DNA from: Carposina sasakii
Lineage: Eukaryota; Arthropoda; Insecta; Lepidoptera; Carposinidae
Reading direction: 5' to 3'
DNA: 64,000 nt
Assembly (NCBI GenBank): GCA_014607495.2
Contig: CP053163.1
Location: 6,552,716 to 6,616,715 of the forward strand
The translations under genes were made by a program, and so were the position numbers. How positions within the stretch are numbered: the first letter of the stretch is position 1; each line of letters starts with the position of its first letter. The notes under the pieces are model-generated. The model made no database searches, was not told where the DNA came from, and worked only from the letters and a program-made list of their open reading frames with translations. This document shows, one piece after another, positions 10,437 to 23,191 of this stretch.

Positions 10437-10500
10437 AGAGCGTTTTTCCACTAGACGACACGACCACGACAACGACACGTCGGCTACGGCTACACGTACG
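10437..10500 (+). mobile_element. Truncated MITE (CTAGACGACACGACC ends)
   Basis: GCGTTTTTCCACTAGACGAC plus CACGACCACGACAACGACAC match the left end of the complete element at 11080-11271; the rest is missing where family Z copy 2 begins. Confidence 0.65.
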
Positions 10501-10508
10501 ATTTTTTC

Positions 10509-10706
10509 CCAAAACGGGGTAGTCAGACTTGCAGGATCACGACAGCTACGACGATCCTACACCCACGTTTAGATAGTGTGTAAAGATTAGTGACAAGTTG
10601 CTAGCTCATCCTCTGAGAGAACGGCCCCTGAGTACCTTAGTCGACTCTTACCACATGTACGGAAGAAGATGCATCTAATATTCTAGTAAAGCCGCGCATC
10701 AGCACG
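10509..10706 (+). repeat. Repeat family Z, copy 2
   Basis: Contains AACGGGGTAGTCAGACTTGC, AGGATCACGA, CACGTTTAG, TAGTCGACTCTTACCACATG and GCATCAGCACGA in family order. Confidence 0.7.
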
Positions 10707-10720
10707 ATTTATATGTATTT

Positions 10721-10910
10721 CATCATTTACAGTCCTGAAAAGTCCACTGTTGGACATAGGTCTCCCCCAACAACCTCCACTCCGACCGGTCGAAAGCAGT
10801 CTGCATCCAACCGACGCCCGCGACTTTGGCCAGGTCGTCCGTCCACCTCGCGGGTGGCATTCCAACGCTGCGTTTGCCGATACGTGGTATCCACTCTAGA
10901 ACTTTCCGAC
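10721..10910 (-). mobile_element. RTE 3'-end fragment, copy 3
   Basis: 190 bp of the last part of the RTE element at 52549-55448, in reverse. The minus strand encodes the familiar C-terminal residues (VLEWIPRIGKRSVG, then PPARWTDDLAKVAGVGW). It is flanked by the 8-bp direct repeat ATGTATTT (10713-10720, 10911-10918), so it is a separate 5'-truncated insertion. Confidence 0.82.
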
Positions 10911-11079
10911 ATGTATTTATAACGTCTAAATTTTGATTCCTCACAGAAATTAACACTAATATAATATTGATAGTAAAAAGGTTTGAAAATATGTAAGTAC
11001 CATATTCGCTGATTGCTTGTAAAATTCATATTACATACTTAATAGCAATCCGAAGGAATTAGACATTTCAACGCGAATA

Positions 11080-11271
11080 GGCGTTTTTCCACTAGACGAC
11101 ACGACAACGACACGACCACGGCCACGATACGACGACGGCCATTACATGACCACGGCTTTTTTTGGAGTAGTAATTTAAATAGTAGGTATTTAACTAGACG
11201 ACACGACCACGACATTTCGTCATCTATTATGGAGGCTGTGTCGTGGTCGTGTCGTCTAATGGAAAAAAGCC
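11080..11271. mobile_element. Palindromic MITE (CTAGACGACACGACC ends)
   Basis: About 190 bp. Left end GGCGTTTTTCCACTAGACGA; the right end is its complement (TCGTCTAATGGAAAAAAGCCC). The arms carry near-repeats of CGACCACGA, and one more copy of the arm word lies inside at about 11192. No coding capacity. Confidence 0.75.
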
Positions 11272-11404
11272 CAATATCGTAAAATTGCTGTAAGTATTGC
11301 TACAACTGCTTTATTTTTGCAAAATAGAACAGTCTCCAGTAATACCTCCATCCAGCTTATGGGCGTGTACGTGAGTAAACAGAATCCCTAAATATTTTTT
11401 TAAA

Positions 11405-12252
11405 ACGAAAAACCGACTTCCTCCCCTATGAGCCAAAACTCGAGCTTACCTAAAATTTTGCTAAAATATATGTTACGTTATGTCGTGTTCGAAGTTTAGA
11501 AGGCATAGTATTGTCAGATTTAGATGCCAGCAAATTATTAAATCGGCCACGTGACAAAAGGGCACAGAGAGAAATGACTACGCTTCGAAATTTGACGTCT
11601 GAAAATATAAGCAACATATAATTACACCCCTTCTTCCTGCCCTGTTCCCAATCATTTTACCTCTTTCTCTTACCATCACCATCTTACTTCGGACACGGCT
11701 TAACGCAACATATAATTACACGACTTAATTTATCATCTTTTATCTCCATCTTCATAAGCCTATTGCAGTCCACTACTGGACCTAGGCCTCCCCCTGCCAT
11801 AGGGGGATTTTGTTGCTAAAAAGTTCCACTACCTATCTGTTTTCGGCGGCTCCACCATCAGACCCTCGTTTCCTTCATATTATGTGTAGCTGACCAATAT
11901 TCTCTATAAAATCTAAAAACCGACTACTCGTGCCTATAATATTTGAGGATATCCCTAGATTCCTCAGAGATTCCATCATCAGATGTTATGTTTTATATGT
12001 AGGTGATTAAAACGCTTAGTAAAAGTATAAAAACAGATTACATGTGCCTACAATATTTGAGGATTGCCCTCGATTTCTACAAGATCCCATCATCAGATCC
12101 TAATATGGTGAATATGGGACTAACTTGGAAGCACACCATGAACAACTAAAAAAAAATCGGTTCATAAATGACGGAGTTCTGAGGTAACACACATAAAAAA
12201 TAAAAATAAAACATACAGACGAATTGATAAAATCTCCTTTTTGAAGTCGGTT
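11405..12252. mobile_element. Element bounded by AACCGACTTC inverted ends
   Basis: AAAAACCGACTTCCTCC at the left and TTTTTGAAGTCGGTTAA at the right form an inverted pair. A ~100-bp internal unit around AATATTTGAGGAT and CATCATCAGATC is present twice (about 11929-12010 and 12036-12115). A SINE fragment sits inside. Limits and class are uncertain. Confidence 0.45.
11756..11822 (-). mobile_element. SINE-like 3' fragment
   Basis: GCCTATTGCAGTCCACTACT followed by GGACCTAGGCCTCCCCCTGC and AGGGGGATTTTGTTG, the 3' part of the SINE-like family in reverse orientation. Confidence 0.65.
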
Positions 12253-12274
12253 AATAATAGGCGATGTATAGTAT

Positions 12275-12948
12275 TAAGTATATGAAGTTCGATTTCCAGC
12301 TTCATTACTACAATTGGTGGTCAGAGGTGAGCACTTCCTAGAGTTATAGGTATGTAGTTACAAAAGGGGCAGCGTTCTAACTTCTATTTTTGGGAAAATA
12401 GGGAGGATATCTGTTTTCAGGATTTTATTGTTGTAGCATCTGTGAAAATTTTGATTATCTCGGTATCACGGTTCATGAGATACAGCCTGGTGGCAGACAG
12501 ACGGACGGACAAAAGGACGGATAGACAGACAGCTAAGTTAGACGTATGAGCCGCGCCAGCTTTCGGCGTGACATCGGCGCGACCTTTAAATGTTTGAAAA
12601 CCACTTTTACACACTTTTGATGGTCCAGCGCTGCTGGTACAGCTTCGGCGCCGGCAGATATCAGCAGGAGCGTGCACAGCACATCCATTAGACTGCCCAC
12701 TTTTGCGCACTTTTGAAGGTCCAGCGGGTAGGCTAATCGGGTACCTACCTATCTCAAATAAAAACTATGGAGATATATCTCAATTATTCACGCCAAAAAA
12801 AAGACGCCGAAATCACGCCGCCGCCGATTATTGACCCGCGTCCGCCGCCGATTTTTGACCGGCGTCCGCCGCCGATAATTATATCATCGGCGCACACGTC
12901 TAAGCTAAGTAATAGGTTCCGTTTTTACCCTTTAGGTATGGAACCCTA
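12275..12948. repeat. Interspersed repeat split by a hAT-like MITE
   Basis: The left part holds GTTCATGAGATACAGCCTGG then tandem GACGGACGGAC; the right part (12903-12948) is AGCTAAGTAATAGGTTCCGT through TTACCCTTTAGGTATGG. Removing 12539-12902 and one target copy rejoins them into one unit that resembles a repeat common in lepidopteran genomes. Confidence 0.55.
12539..12902. mobile_element. hAT-like MITE with 8-bp target duplication
   Basis: 364 bp flanked by AGCTAAGT (12531-12538 and 12903-12910). The ends are an imperfect inverted repeat: TAGACGTATGAGCCG and, on the other strand, TAGACGTGTGCGCCG. Inside, CTTTTGAWGGTCCAGCG occurs twice (12614, 12711) and CCGCCGCCGAT three times (12820-12875). 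The 8-bp duplication points to hAT (or another 8-bp family); no transposase is encoded. Confidence 0.75.
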
Positions 12949-12989
12949 AAAATAAACAGGCATATTCAAGTGGACAATATTTCTAATCT

Positions 12990-13247
12990 ACCTATATATA
13001 CTCGTATCTATATACATTTTTGACATTGATTTTTGGTATTTTTGTCTGTTTGTCTGTGCGTTTGTGCACGCTAATCTCAGGAACGGCTGAACCGATTTCG
13101 ATGCAGTTTTCAGGAATATATTATGACAGGTCCTCCACTTAACATATAGGCTATTTTTTATCGCGGGAAAATGTTTTTATCCCGGATAATTTCGACATTT
13201 TGTTTTTTCTGTAGTCCACGCGGACGGAGTCGCGGGCGCCCACCAGT
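12990..13247 (+). mobile_element. Lep1-like Helitron, 3' part
   Basis: Holds GCTGAACCGATTTCGATGCA, CACTTAACATATAGGCT, TTTCGACATTTTG and the terminal CCACGCGGACGGAGTCGCGG...CCAGT. The 5' TCCTACTAATATTATAA end is absent. Confidence 0.65.
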
Positions 13248-13719
13248 AAATAATAATAATATTATTATTCTCATTATTGTTACTGAGCAATGAGCAGGAT
13301 TCCCGAGGCTTGGTGTCAGACAGGCAGCCTACAATATGGCTTTCCTTTTGAAAACAAACCACATTAATGGGGGATAGTTCACAATTTTGTAATGGATGTA
13401 TGATAGGTGGGATGATGTCATAAACGTATATAAATTAAGTATCTACTTACGGGTACGTAAATTTTAATAATTTAGGGACTTAGGTATTTATATATGGGAT
13501 GATGGCCCTCTTTGCTCTACTTAAATAAATAATCCTATTAACTCGGAAAATAGTACTTCATATAATAGGTGATTTTATTAATTAATCGAAGGGCCTTGGC
13601 CTAATTAAACTCGAAGGCAGGTAGCGGGCATCCAATATAAGTATCGTATTGTTAAGATGATGGTTATCTAATAAGACCGAGATATGTTACAAATAACAGC
13701 CTAATAAACTTAAACGTAA
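13248..13719. other. Non-coding stretch
   Basis: AT-rich with an ATT/AAT-rich tract at 13250-13275. No gene or repeat recognised. Confidence 0.5.
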
Positions 13720-14300
13720 ATAAACACAAAGGAGGAGGATGCAAGGAGCGAACTTTATAGAATAGTGCCATAACTAAACAACTCCCTATTTCGCGGCAAT
13801 GCCGGTGAAACTGGCAAACACTGGTCCAATCGCCTAATAGCGCTGCATCGAGAGCAAGGAGCAAAGCCAAAACCGAGCCAGTCAGCATCACGTGCGCGAA
13901 CGTGGCGGGCGTGTCTCTCCCTCCCGCAACGCGATTTTCACGCGCCACTTACAGCTGTGCCGTGCCAAATAATGACTGTAGCCATACACTGTGCAACGTA
14001 GTGGATATTGCTACAGGAATACTAGTGAGAATTAACATAGTAAGTGTGTTTAAATGAAATTTTGACGGAGAACCAGACGGGATGCGAGTGCAGAGAGGTG
14101 AATGATCGTCACAGCGGCGCCTACTCTCACCTCGCCGGCTACTATTGTTTAAGTGCTCGGTATCTTGGTCCTTGCCATCGGATTCCGCTGGTGAAACATA
14201 CATCTCCGACGTGGACTTAACGCGCGAAATTCATCATCGCAGAATTCGTCAGCTCGCCGATTGTTTACATTACGGTTGAAACGAAACAGATAAGATTATT
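13720..14300 (+). promoter_or_regulatory. GC-richer block, possible 5' region of the furin-like gene
   Basis: This ~580-bp stretch is clearly richer in G+C and CpG than its surroundings, does not match any repeat in the window, and lies about 2.2 kb before the first coding exon. Such blocks in AT-rich insect DNA often mark promoters or 5' untranslated exons. No TATA box, initiator or splice site could be fixed, so the role is an inference from position and composition only. Confidence 0.25.
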
Positions 14301-16359
14301 GAAAAATGTATCGCCGTGACTAGTTTCCACATAAATGAATGAGTAATTAGAACGGCAAGTACCACTACCTACAATTTAGAAAAATAAAAATATTTTTTAT
14401 TGTCTGCAGCTAACTGTACTCAAACAGTCGCAGTCTGACTCGTTATTAGGTTCTACGTGACCGTGTGATTGTCACGGTGGCCTACTTTACCTTATAATTT
14501 TTAAATGATTGCAATGTTTTTTAAACTGATAACAAATTAAACTATTATCGTGTTCTTCTGATAAGTATTTAAAATAATCAAATTGTTTCAGTAGACAATA
14601 TTTTGCTCATTGTTTTGTTAAACATTTAGACGCATAAACAAACAACCTGTTTGAGAAGAAAATATCTATCGCCGTGACATTATTACCGTGATTTCAACTT
14701 GACTTGATACAGACGCAAAGAATAAGGAAGCCGTTATTATAAGTACAGACGATACAATGTCCTTCTATGTTATTTTGTCAACATTAAAATCGAAAGTAGT
14801 TCGATATCGAATTTATGTAACTTACAATGTGTCTAAAGGTCCTTACGGCATCCTATGTGTACTCGTACTCTTGAATTCGAAGCTTAACGTATCGAACAAT
14901 GTTGTTAGAAAGCCTAATAAAAAAGTAAATAAGTACTTCATTATAAAATGTCAAAGACAGAAAAGTGATAAACGCACCAAATTCACCTACTTACCTTTTT
15001 AAAATTACGCGTAAGAATTTTGTTAATCTCTCACAGAATAATAAAATCAGCATCAACAGAAAAAGTAAATAACAAATCGAAGACTCATAAATAAAGTTAC
15101 ACCTACTTTTAACCGTATTATCAAGAAGGTGAACTGGTTACAAATATGTAGATAGATATTAGTATTTTACGTAGCTACACCTATGGATAAAATTAACTAT
15201 CTAAGCAGGTAATCAATCTTCACATTCCTTGATTGGTTGTTAGAAATTGTGTTGTGCAAAAAACCACTCTGAGCATAAATTGCCTTGTTTAGAATTGTAA
15301 ATGACTTCCTTTTATGAGAGGCTTGTGAACAATACCAACGGACTTCTGGATTGAATTGATAAATTACGAAAATGTAATGTCAAATCATGGAGGTAATAAA
15401 TATGGAAAATAAATCAACACCGAAAAATCTATAGAGTACTCCTACTTAAACTCAATATAATTCTGCTCGAAATACATTATTTATTAACATTAGAGTAACT
15501 CAGTGAGGATATTCAACACAAATAAGAAGCTAAGGTGATCAATCTCGTAATTTTCTAGTCAATCAACAAACGGTAAGTAGGTACATAGACCGAGCTAAAT
15601 GTAGGACATAGATGATGAACACAATGCACGTGTTGGTGACCTAGGAACACAATACACATTGTGCAAACTCTATACAATTATATAGGAATAGGAACTACGT
15701 TCTAATGTCGGGAAATAAAACGGAGCGCATATTGTTATAATCTAAACCACGATATAAAATAGCAACAATTTTGCCGGATAACCTATATCAATTCGATAAT
15801 AGCCGACACAAATAAATATCGAGAAATTAAGACATATTTCTCTGAAAGCTTTAATAATAAACATGTCATGACAGATGTAGTTGGAGCAAAGTAGGCCACA
15901 ATATCAATAACAATACGCAGATGTGATTAATGATAGTCCGGTGATACGTTAATAAAGAGTTATAACTTGCCAGGGCCTGAGCGATCCCCTGAACCCTCGA
16001 TTTAGGTACTTAACGATGTATTCTTGACCCACTTTAATGTGGAAGTGTTGGCAACATCAAGGCTCTAACCGGCAACGATTTTCCGTTTTATCGTATATGC
16101 TCTCAGTGTTGTTGGAATATTGTTTTGTAATATCATTAAAATAAAAAGAAGAAAGGAACATAGCTACATAAATACATATTATTTTTTTAGACGGTATAAC
16201 TACTTAAAGAAATATCGATGAAGGTTAATAGTTGTGTTTATAATGTTTGCCAAATCACCGATTTATTAATTTGGCCTATAAAAAAATTAAACTAATAATC
16301 ATTTCAATAAATGTATTAATCATATTTCCAGTTAAAATCTGTTGTTTTCCTCCCAATAG
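14301..16359. other. Non-coding stretch upstream of the coding exon
   Basis: Unique-looking AT-rich sequence, no repeat family of this window and no protein-like frame. It could be a 5' intron of the furin-like gene. Confidence 0.45.
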
Positions 16360-16495
16360 ATCGACCACACCACAGAATAAAGCGATGAGTTTATGATAAT
16401 CAGTAGCGATATCCACTACGCGCTGAGCAAACATTATAGCGGTGGAAGTGTGTAAGAAATGCTAACTAGTACTAGTTTGTGAGTGTGTTTGTGCT

Positions 16496-16651
16496 ATGGC
16501 GTCGACATTATCGTCGGCGATTCTGGTGTCTCTGGTGTTATTGGAGGTTGCGTATGCCCATTACACCCCAACTTGGGCGGTGCACATTCCGGAGGGACCG
16601 GAGGTAGCCGACGCGGTGGCCAGAGATCATGGGTTCATCAATCTTGGAGAG
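16496..16651 (+). CDS. Furin-like proprotein convertase, first coding exon (partial)
   Basis: Encodes the first 52 residues of a subtilisin-like (S8) proprotein convertase, an enzyme that cleaves precursors at paired basic sites in the secretory pathway. The ATG at 16496 opens a signal peptide (MASTLSSAILVSLVLLEVAYA) ending at a plausible AYA/HY cleavage site. The next residues, TWAVHIPEG, EVADAVARDHGF and INLGE, match the start of the furin prodomain. The exon ends in phase 0 at GGAGAG with donor GTAAGC (16652). A pyrimidine-rich acceptor (TTTTCCTCCCAATAG, ending 16359) may start this exon at 16360, leaving 136 nt of leader. The catalytic Asp, His and Ser exons were not found in the window and probably lie beyond it. 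Whether it is the Fur1 or Fur2 orthologue cannot be decided from 52 residues. Confidence 0.82.
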
Positions 16652-19600
16652 GTAAGCGGCTTTGTAGTTAGAATTGTGTTCAGATGATTGTGCTTTTTAC
16701 TTTCGCCTATATATAGTGATATAGCTTTGCTTTCGACTTTATATGTCAACACGCTTTGTACTAAATAAACTAATATAATTTAAGTACATGATTAAATCTA
16801 ACTAACACCTTATTTTCTTAAGTAGGTTACAAGAGATACGTAAGATGTCAGCGGTATGCCTAGAACAGGAAGTGAGAACTACCGTGACAGACACAGGTTA
16901 AGGGGCCATTGCCGCTACCGTAACCTTGACAAACAACAAACTAAACTCAGCCAATAATGGCATTGTTGGGAGAACAATCGAGAATCCGCCTTATAATAAT
17001 TAGTGTCAGTCTACCTAAATGGATTGATTCGACAACATTGACCGAGATAGTAATACTGGAAATTCGCATTAGACTGTCATCTACACTTTTGGTAGGCCTC
17101 TCAGGTAAATCTCATGGTGGATCATACATAGTCACTAAAGCTTTGGTTTCCTGAGATAGTGGGTCATATGACGGACTTGAAGGAACATTTCACACGTCGG
17201 CACCGTAAAGAGGGCGTGGTTTTGACATACGTCAGCTATTTGATTGAACCGTTATCCTAGGAATTCTAAGCCTAGGGCTATGTACGAGTAGTACCTACAC
17301 TTTCCTAACTTCTGTTTAGTAGACATCGCCGTTTTACTAGAAGAGTGACATTATTGAATTTACTTTGCTGGCCATGGTTACTAAAAGTGCGACTTTCTCC
17401 ATCTTGGGCCTAAAGTCCTGCTGAGATATTTGAGATCTTAATAATGCACTAAATAATTAAGTTTGAAGTAAAGGTGGACGAGTAAATCTTATGCCAGAAA
17501 TATAAAATAGTACGAACACAGTTTTAGTCAATTCCATGAAATAATTGAGTAAACTTAAGGAGAAATGTTAAATAAGTTACAGAGATTTCAGCCATTATTC
17601 ACTTCTCTTGCTCGTTTATTCAAATAATGGGATAAGATATGAGCAAGAGCGGCTAGGAATGGTTGTTGAACTATGTATTCCGAGAAAATATTATACTATT
17701 ATAATATTATACTGTTATTAGTAGAGTGTAGATAGAAACTTTTTTTGGGTGTTTCTTAACATTCAGTCAATCTCGTGTCAACATCTCTGATTCTAATCTT
17801 CTACTTTTTGTGTGGGTTTGAGAAATATAGAGTTAATGGCAAAAATCTTATTTTATTATTTTAGTGGATTAAAATATAAATGTGTATTGTATGTGCGGAG
17901 TCTTACACTATATTCTCTCAAAGCGCATGTGTGCCATTATTCCACTGGTTTACATTAATAGCAGTGTTCATATACAAGCAGGATCCAGGAAACAGCCCAT
18001 TTGGCAAATGAATACAATTCATGTGCTCCTACATATCCATAAAATTTATGTAAAACGAGCCCGCCACCTAATTTATTGTCGTGTCTGATATTCAGTTTTG
18101 TTGGATGTGATCTCATAAAATAACAAATAGAACAAGATTTTGCCAACAACATAGCATTCAGAAATATTATTTATCCCTAATGAATAGCAGTAAAAACTGC
18201 CTAAGCTGTATTTTGTAGGTCTTGCCACTGGAATGTAGCTAGTAATAAATTATATGTTTTCACAGGCAATTTCAGCAAAACTATTTGAAACGCGAAGTTT
18301 CATTATAAGTTCCTCACATCTCCTGTCAGATCTTACACACAGATTTAGAAAGCTTTCGCCTTGTTTGTTGGGGGGACAGAAATAACCAGGAAATTTAAGT
18401 GGAACGCCATATTTATTTACGGTGACAACTGGATTTTAACCGCTTATGGCATGCTATTCCTGTACCCGGCGAAAGGAAGCTATGAGTATGAGTTAACGGT
18501 CATCAAAAATCATTTGGTAGAAATGACTAAGTAACGTTACTATACCCATTAACTTGTTTGTCTTTCTACAAGTGTAAATTATAAGTGATAACGAGTAATT
18601 GAGGCAGCTAATAATAATATTTGAAGTTACATGGAAGTAATCTTTGAATCCGCACATTCAGAGAAATTATTTTTGGTAAACTTTAACTTTACGAAGTCAA
18701 AAACTCTGATTAACATGACACAGCATTCTTTTTTTTTATCCCAGATGACTACAGTACCACGGCCCGGGAAACAATATTAATCCATGCGTTAACCAATCAA
18801 TATCTTCAGTTAGAAAGTTCAGTGATGACATAGAAAGTCCACAAAGGATGCTCGATTTTTATTATACTTCTGAAACGTATCTACAAAGCGCATGAGGACA
18901 ATGCGGAGATAGCATTTACAAAACTGTGGATCGGCACAAAGGAGCTGTCCATGCCAAAACTTCGATAACAGAGAGAGAGAGTGAGATTTAATTGTTATAA
19001 TAATACCTATGTGTCGATCGATATCGACACTTTCAGTTCAGATAAGTTAGAATATAATGGTTAAGAAGCATCTGTCTGTGTGCACTAAAACAACGTCCAA
19101 GGATTTAGTTAGTTCGACCGATCCTGGCGTTTTAATGAAGTAAGTCCTCAACTTTATGATATAGGTAAGTAAGTAGATGAACATAATAATAACACTTTAA
19201 ACGTAACAATTTATATTTCTTCTATTCTCAGAAGCATTCTTAATTGGATTAAAACAACACGATTATGACTTGTCGTGGGTTCAAAGGATATCATCTAGTT
19301 TATATCTTCGCCGTAATTCACAGATTCAAGAAATTTTCCATTTGTCTAACCACGTGCTAATTTAATTATCAGATCGCCGCCATTGCTGATTTTATAAACA
19401 CACAATACGGTTTCTCCAATATGTGCTAGCTTAAATGTTCTGTGTAAGGAATCACTTCACTGCTTAGGAAGGCGTGATTGGCGATATTGAAGTTCTTTTG
19501 TTTCTGTGAGTTGATTTTCACTAGTTTAGGTTGACAGGAGTTGAATTAACTTATATGCACCGATCAGGTACTCAGACAAAAGTTGCCAACTTCTATTTAC

Positions 19601-19939
19601 CAAACTACTTAAAATATTACTACGTAACCAATCTATCATTGGACCGATAGAGGGCGGCTGGTAATGATTTGTAGGCAAGATCGAGCCTTGTGCCTTGCTC
19701 TAGGGGAGGCCTACAGGTAGGTAGGGTCGTATGTCGTGGATGAATAAGAAACTACGCATAGCTTAAACCGCTGGTCTTAGAGACCTGAAACTTGGATGGT
19801 GTGTTCTTTTTACCTATGACGTAGGCATCAGACATAAAGTATTTTCAGATATTCCCACGGTACCTAATGGAAATTAACTGGTTTTCTAAAGTTAACGTGG
19901 ATGGCACGGGCGGCCACTGTTCATATTTACTTACTATAG
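16652..19939 (+). other. Start of intron 1 of the furin-like gene
   Basis: Begins GTAAGC. AT-rich, no recognised coding exon; the frames present are short and have no domain. A GA-rich tract (GAGAGAGAGAG) lies at about 18970. Confidence 0.5.
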
Positions 19940-19947
19940 GTCTAGAG

Positions 19948-20148
19948 CAGGCGTTCCTAAACTTATTGTGTCTACTTCCCACTTTCCTAGTTATTTTTTA
20001 GCGCCCCCATTTTTTCACCTACTTAAAAACTACTATAACTCCCCAAGCCTCTACACAACGCCCCAATTTTTTTCTGGGTCTCTTACCGTCCCCCTTTAGG
20101 CCTGCAGCGCCCATAAGGAGGCGTTATCGCCCACTTTGGGAAAGGCTG
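19948..20148. mobile_element. hAT MITE
   Basis: 201 bp with terminal inverted repeats CAGGCGTTCCTAAACT and, on the other strand, CAGCCTTTCCCAAAGT, the classic hAT pattern. Flanked by GTCTAGAG (19940-19947) and GTCTAAAG (20149-20156), an 8-bp target duplication with one change. No coding frame. Confidence 0.85.
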
Positions 20149-20156
20149 GTCTAAAG

Positions 20157-20588
20157 GTATAATCATATACCTAACGTATGATACATAGTGCCCGCATTAT
20201 TTCATACACTGCAATATGTATAGGTATCTACGTGGCCCACGTCATTGGCGTCACAGAAAGATACTGACTACTATATCTTGCCGTTATCGTGGCTGCATTT
20301 AACTATAATTGGCTTCGGTAAACGGGTAAATACGCTTTGTATCACGACAATGACCCGGTAAAGTGATGTGTGATAATGTCATACAGTTTCCCCTGCCTAT
20401 CCTCTGGATTCATAAAGTTATCGATAAATGTGATGAAATGCCTCTAAGTTCTTTCATGGAGTAAGTGTGTCATTTTAACTGTTTATAAAAGACTATACAA
20501 ATTGCCGTTTGATTGAAATATCAAACATTAATTCTATGAAAAAAAAATTGGAATGATTTTTTGAATACAACGTTTAATGTCTTTTATA
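20157..20588. other. Non-coding intronic stretch
   Basis: No gene or known repeat recognised. Confidence 0.45.
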
Positions 20589-20970
20589 CAGGATGTTTTT
20601 TTGTGGCCACCTTTAACGAAGGGTACGTATTCTATACATGAAATAAAGTAAGTTTATGCCAAAAAAAATGCTGGGAAAAAAAAATTTTTTTTGAAAAATA
20701 TTTTTAAATTCCTTGATCGTGCGAAATTTATAGTGTCTAGTGTTTATGTTAGTTTTTTTATAGACAGATATTAATTATTTTTCGTGAAAAAATCCTGCTA
20801 CGCGCGTCTATGTGCATTTATACAGAAAAACGCAGTCTATTTACTCAACTTTGGACCCTAATATTTTGGAAACCAGACACTTCCCAGGTATGCTTCCATG
20901 GAGAAAAATCATCGTGATGATGAGGAGATTCCGTAGTTTTCGGGAACGTTGACGACCAAAAATCACCCTG
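20589..20970. mobile_element. TA-flanked MITE, copy 2
   Basis: CAGGATGTTTTTTTGTGGCC at the left and GACCAAAAATCACCCTG at the right, with TA on both sides (20587-20588, 20971-20972). Same orientation and internal words as the copy at 2047-2397. Confidence 0.82.
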
Positions 20971-20972
20971 TA

Positions 20973-23191
20973 TAGTATATAGTGGTTTTATTATTTTATC
21001 AGTGTGTTCGTTTGAACGAATCACAGAATAAACGTTCAGGTAGAAACCCCAGTTAAAAATAGGTGGACGTAAAGTAAAATTATATCCGGTGGTTTTACAA
21101 TTAGCAGTTAATGCAACTCTTAAGATGGTACTCAGGTTTTACGATTCTAAAGGAGAACGTGCCAGTTCTGGATGAGATATGGTTCCTGGAGTACTATTTC
21201 ATTAATATAAATAAAGTTAACGTGTGGAAGTTAAACAATACCTACGAAATCCTACAGACTTGTATTGCTTTCGTATTCATGATAAATCGGACAGTGATAG
21301 GTATTAATGTTTCAGTAAATCTATTAATCTTTGTACCTGAGATGTTAATATGACACTTACGGATTTAACCCGGCTGAGATCTGAGAATATACAGAGTATG
21401 CATCAGTTCTTAGGTTGTTTCTTATTGCAATCAGAGATGGCCTATGATAGCGATTTTCATGCTATTTGTCTGCAGGGGCTCTCAAATTTAGTTCATTTTT
21501 ATGTTTGACTTCGTCAACGTTCTCAACATAAACAAACAGTTTAGGGAAACATAATAACGAAAGAAAGTAATCAAAGTAAACATGTAATATGACTAAGGAA
21601 ATACAATATGTTTCAAAACAAAGTTCTAAAGCCTGCCGAAGAATTTCATTCCACCTCTTGAGATTCCTTTGTAACTCTACTCTATACAGTAAGCAAAATA
21701 ATAAACATATTCCATTGTATTAAAAATCTGAATGTGGTTACTGTGTGTGACTAGTTTAAAGAAACTTTTCAACGGTTCAATTATCAATTTTGTAAGTTAA
21801 TTGTATAATGTCAGAAAACTTTGAAGACGCCAAATAATCCTTTTTGTTGGTTTGCCGAATAATTGTAAAAATGTTTGATTTCCAATCGGTGCCGACATGA
21901 CTGGCAACAGGAGGGCAATCGTGCATATTTTGTTGAACGTATATTCACTAAAACTATAAAAACAAAAACAAACGTTGAAATTTTGCATGGTGCCCTCCAT
22001 ATGATAGGTGAACTGTAATGCAAAGAAATATATTAATCTTTGACGAGAGGGCTAACAATAGTATAAGGATATCAAGATAGCTTACCTACTATGAACTTTT
22101 AGTTTTAGTTCTGATCACGTACTTCTAACTTGTTTAGATATTATTATATGAAATAGAATCGATTTTAGAGCTCATAATAAGACCCCAAGTCATTATTATA
22201 ATTTTAACATGCATAGGTACAATACTGGAAATTGCCCTTGCCTAAATATTATGACGTAGCAGAATTTAATGTAATATTTATTGAACTTAGAGAATGATGT
22301 GTATTCGGATAATAGAAAACATCTCGAAAACACTCAGAAAGTGAAGGTCAATCATACATGATGCATTGCAGGTGTCTGAAAATCAATATCGGTTGATCTA
22401 GAAATAGTTTCGGAATTTTCTGCTGAAACTTTTTACATATGGCGCGTCAAGAAATTAAAATAATTTTTATGTAGGGTACATACTCGATATGCTAAATCAA
22501 AATTCATACTATATCGTACCGCAAATAGGTATGTGGTAATCAAGTTTAAAACAGAGGTATAATATGGTCGATTCCGGCAGTCACACTTAAACCTAAACGT
22601 AAATTTAGTCCTACCTGTCCTTTTCTCTCTCAGCCATTTATGTTAAGAACGGAGAGAGATAGACCTAGCGGAAATTGCTTTTACACCCCTTCGTGAATCT
22701 CACCACTACGCTTGATGTTTTCATAAAGTCGACTCATGCGGTCTTATTTAATAATAAATCCGATCTCTTACTCCGCGCAGACTCTAGATACTCAGACATT
22801 TCTATACAAAAATCTTTACACCTAGAGGCAAGGTTCCATGGTTAAACCATCTTTACTACACGACACGCGTAGTAACTTAAGTTAAAACTGTCAACGTTCT
22901 TCATCTCTCTCATTTAGCTACAAGTATAAATGAAGTTTTTTATTTAAATCTGAAAAGCGGCGGGAGGCTCACGTGGCATTAATTAGGCTAACTGGTGAAA
23001 AGTGGGTGTGTAATTTCAATGTGTAATGTTTGAAACATTTTTAAACAGTCTGCTGTAACTTAAGACTCGATTTTGTAATTACGCCGTTGACTTTTATTCG
23101 AAAAACCCTATCATAAGAAGTCCGTGCACACTTTCTATCTAGTCTTTCTAACAATAAATATTTTTTGAAATCGGTCCAGTACTTTTTAAGT
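20973..23191. other. Non-coding intronic stretch
   Basis: Over 2 kb without a protein-like frame or a repeat shared within the window. The longest plus-strand frame (21111-21353, 80 codons) has no recognisable domain and no nearby splice signals that I would trust. Confidence 0.45.

Noticed and set aside
21111..21353. 80-codon plus-strand frame as a possible exon of the furin-like gene
   Set aside because: Residues do not match any part of furin and flanking splice sites are not convincing.
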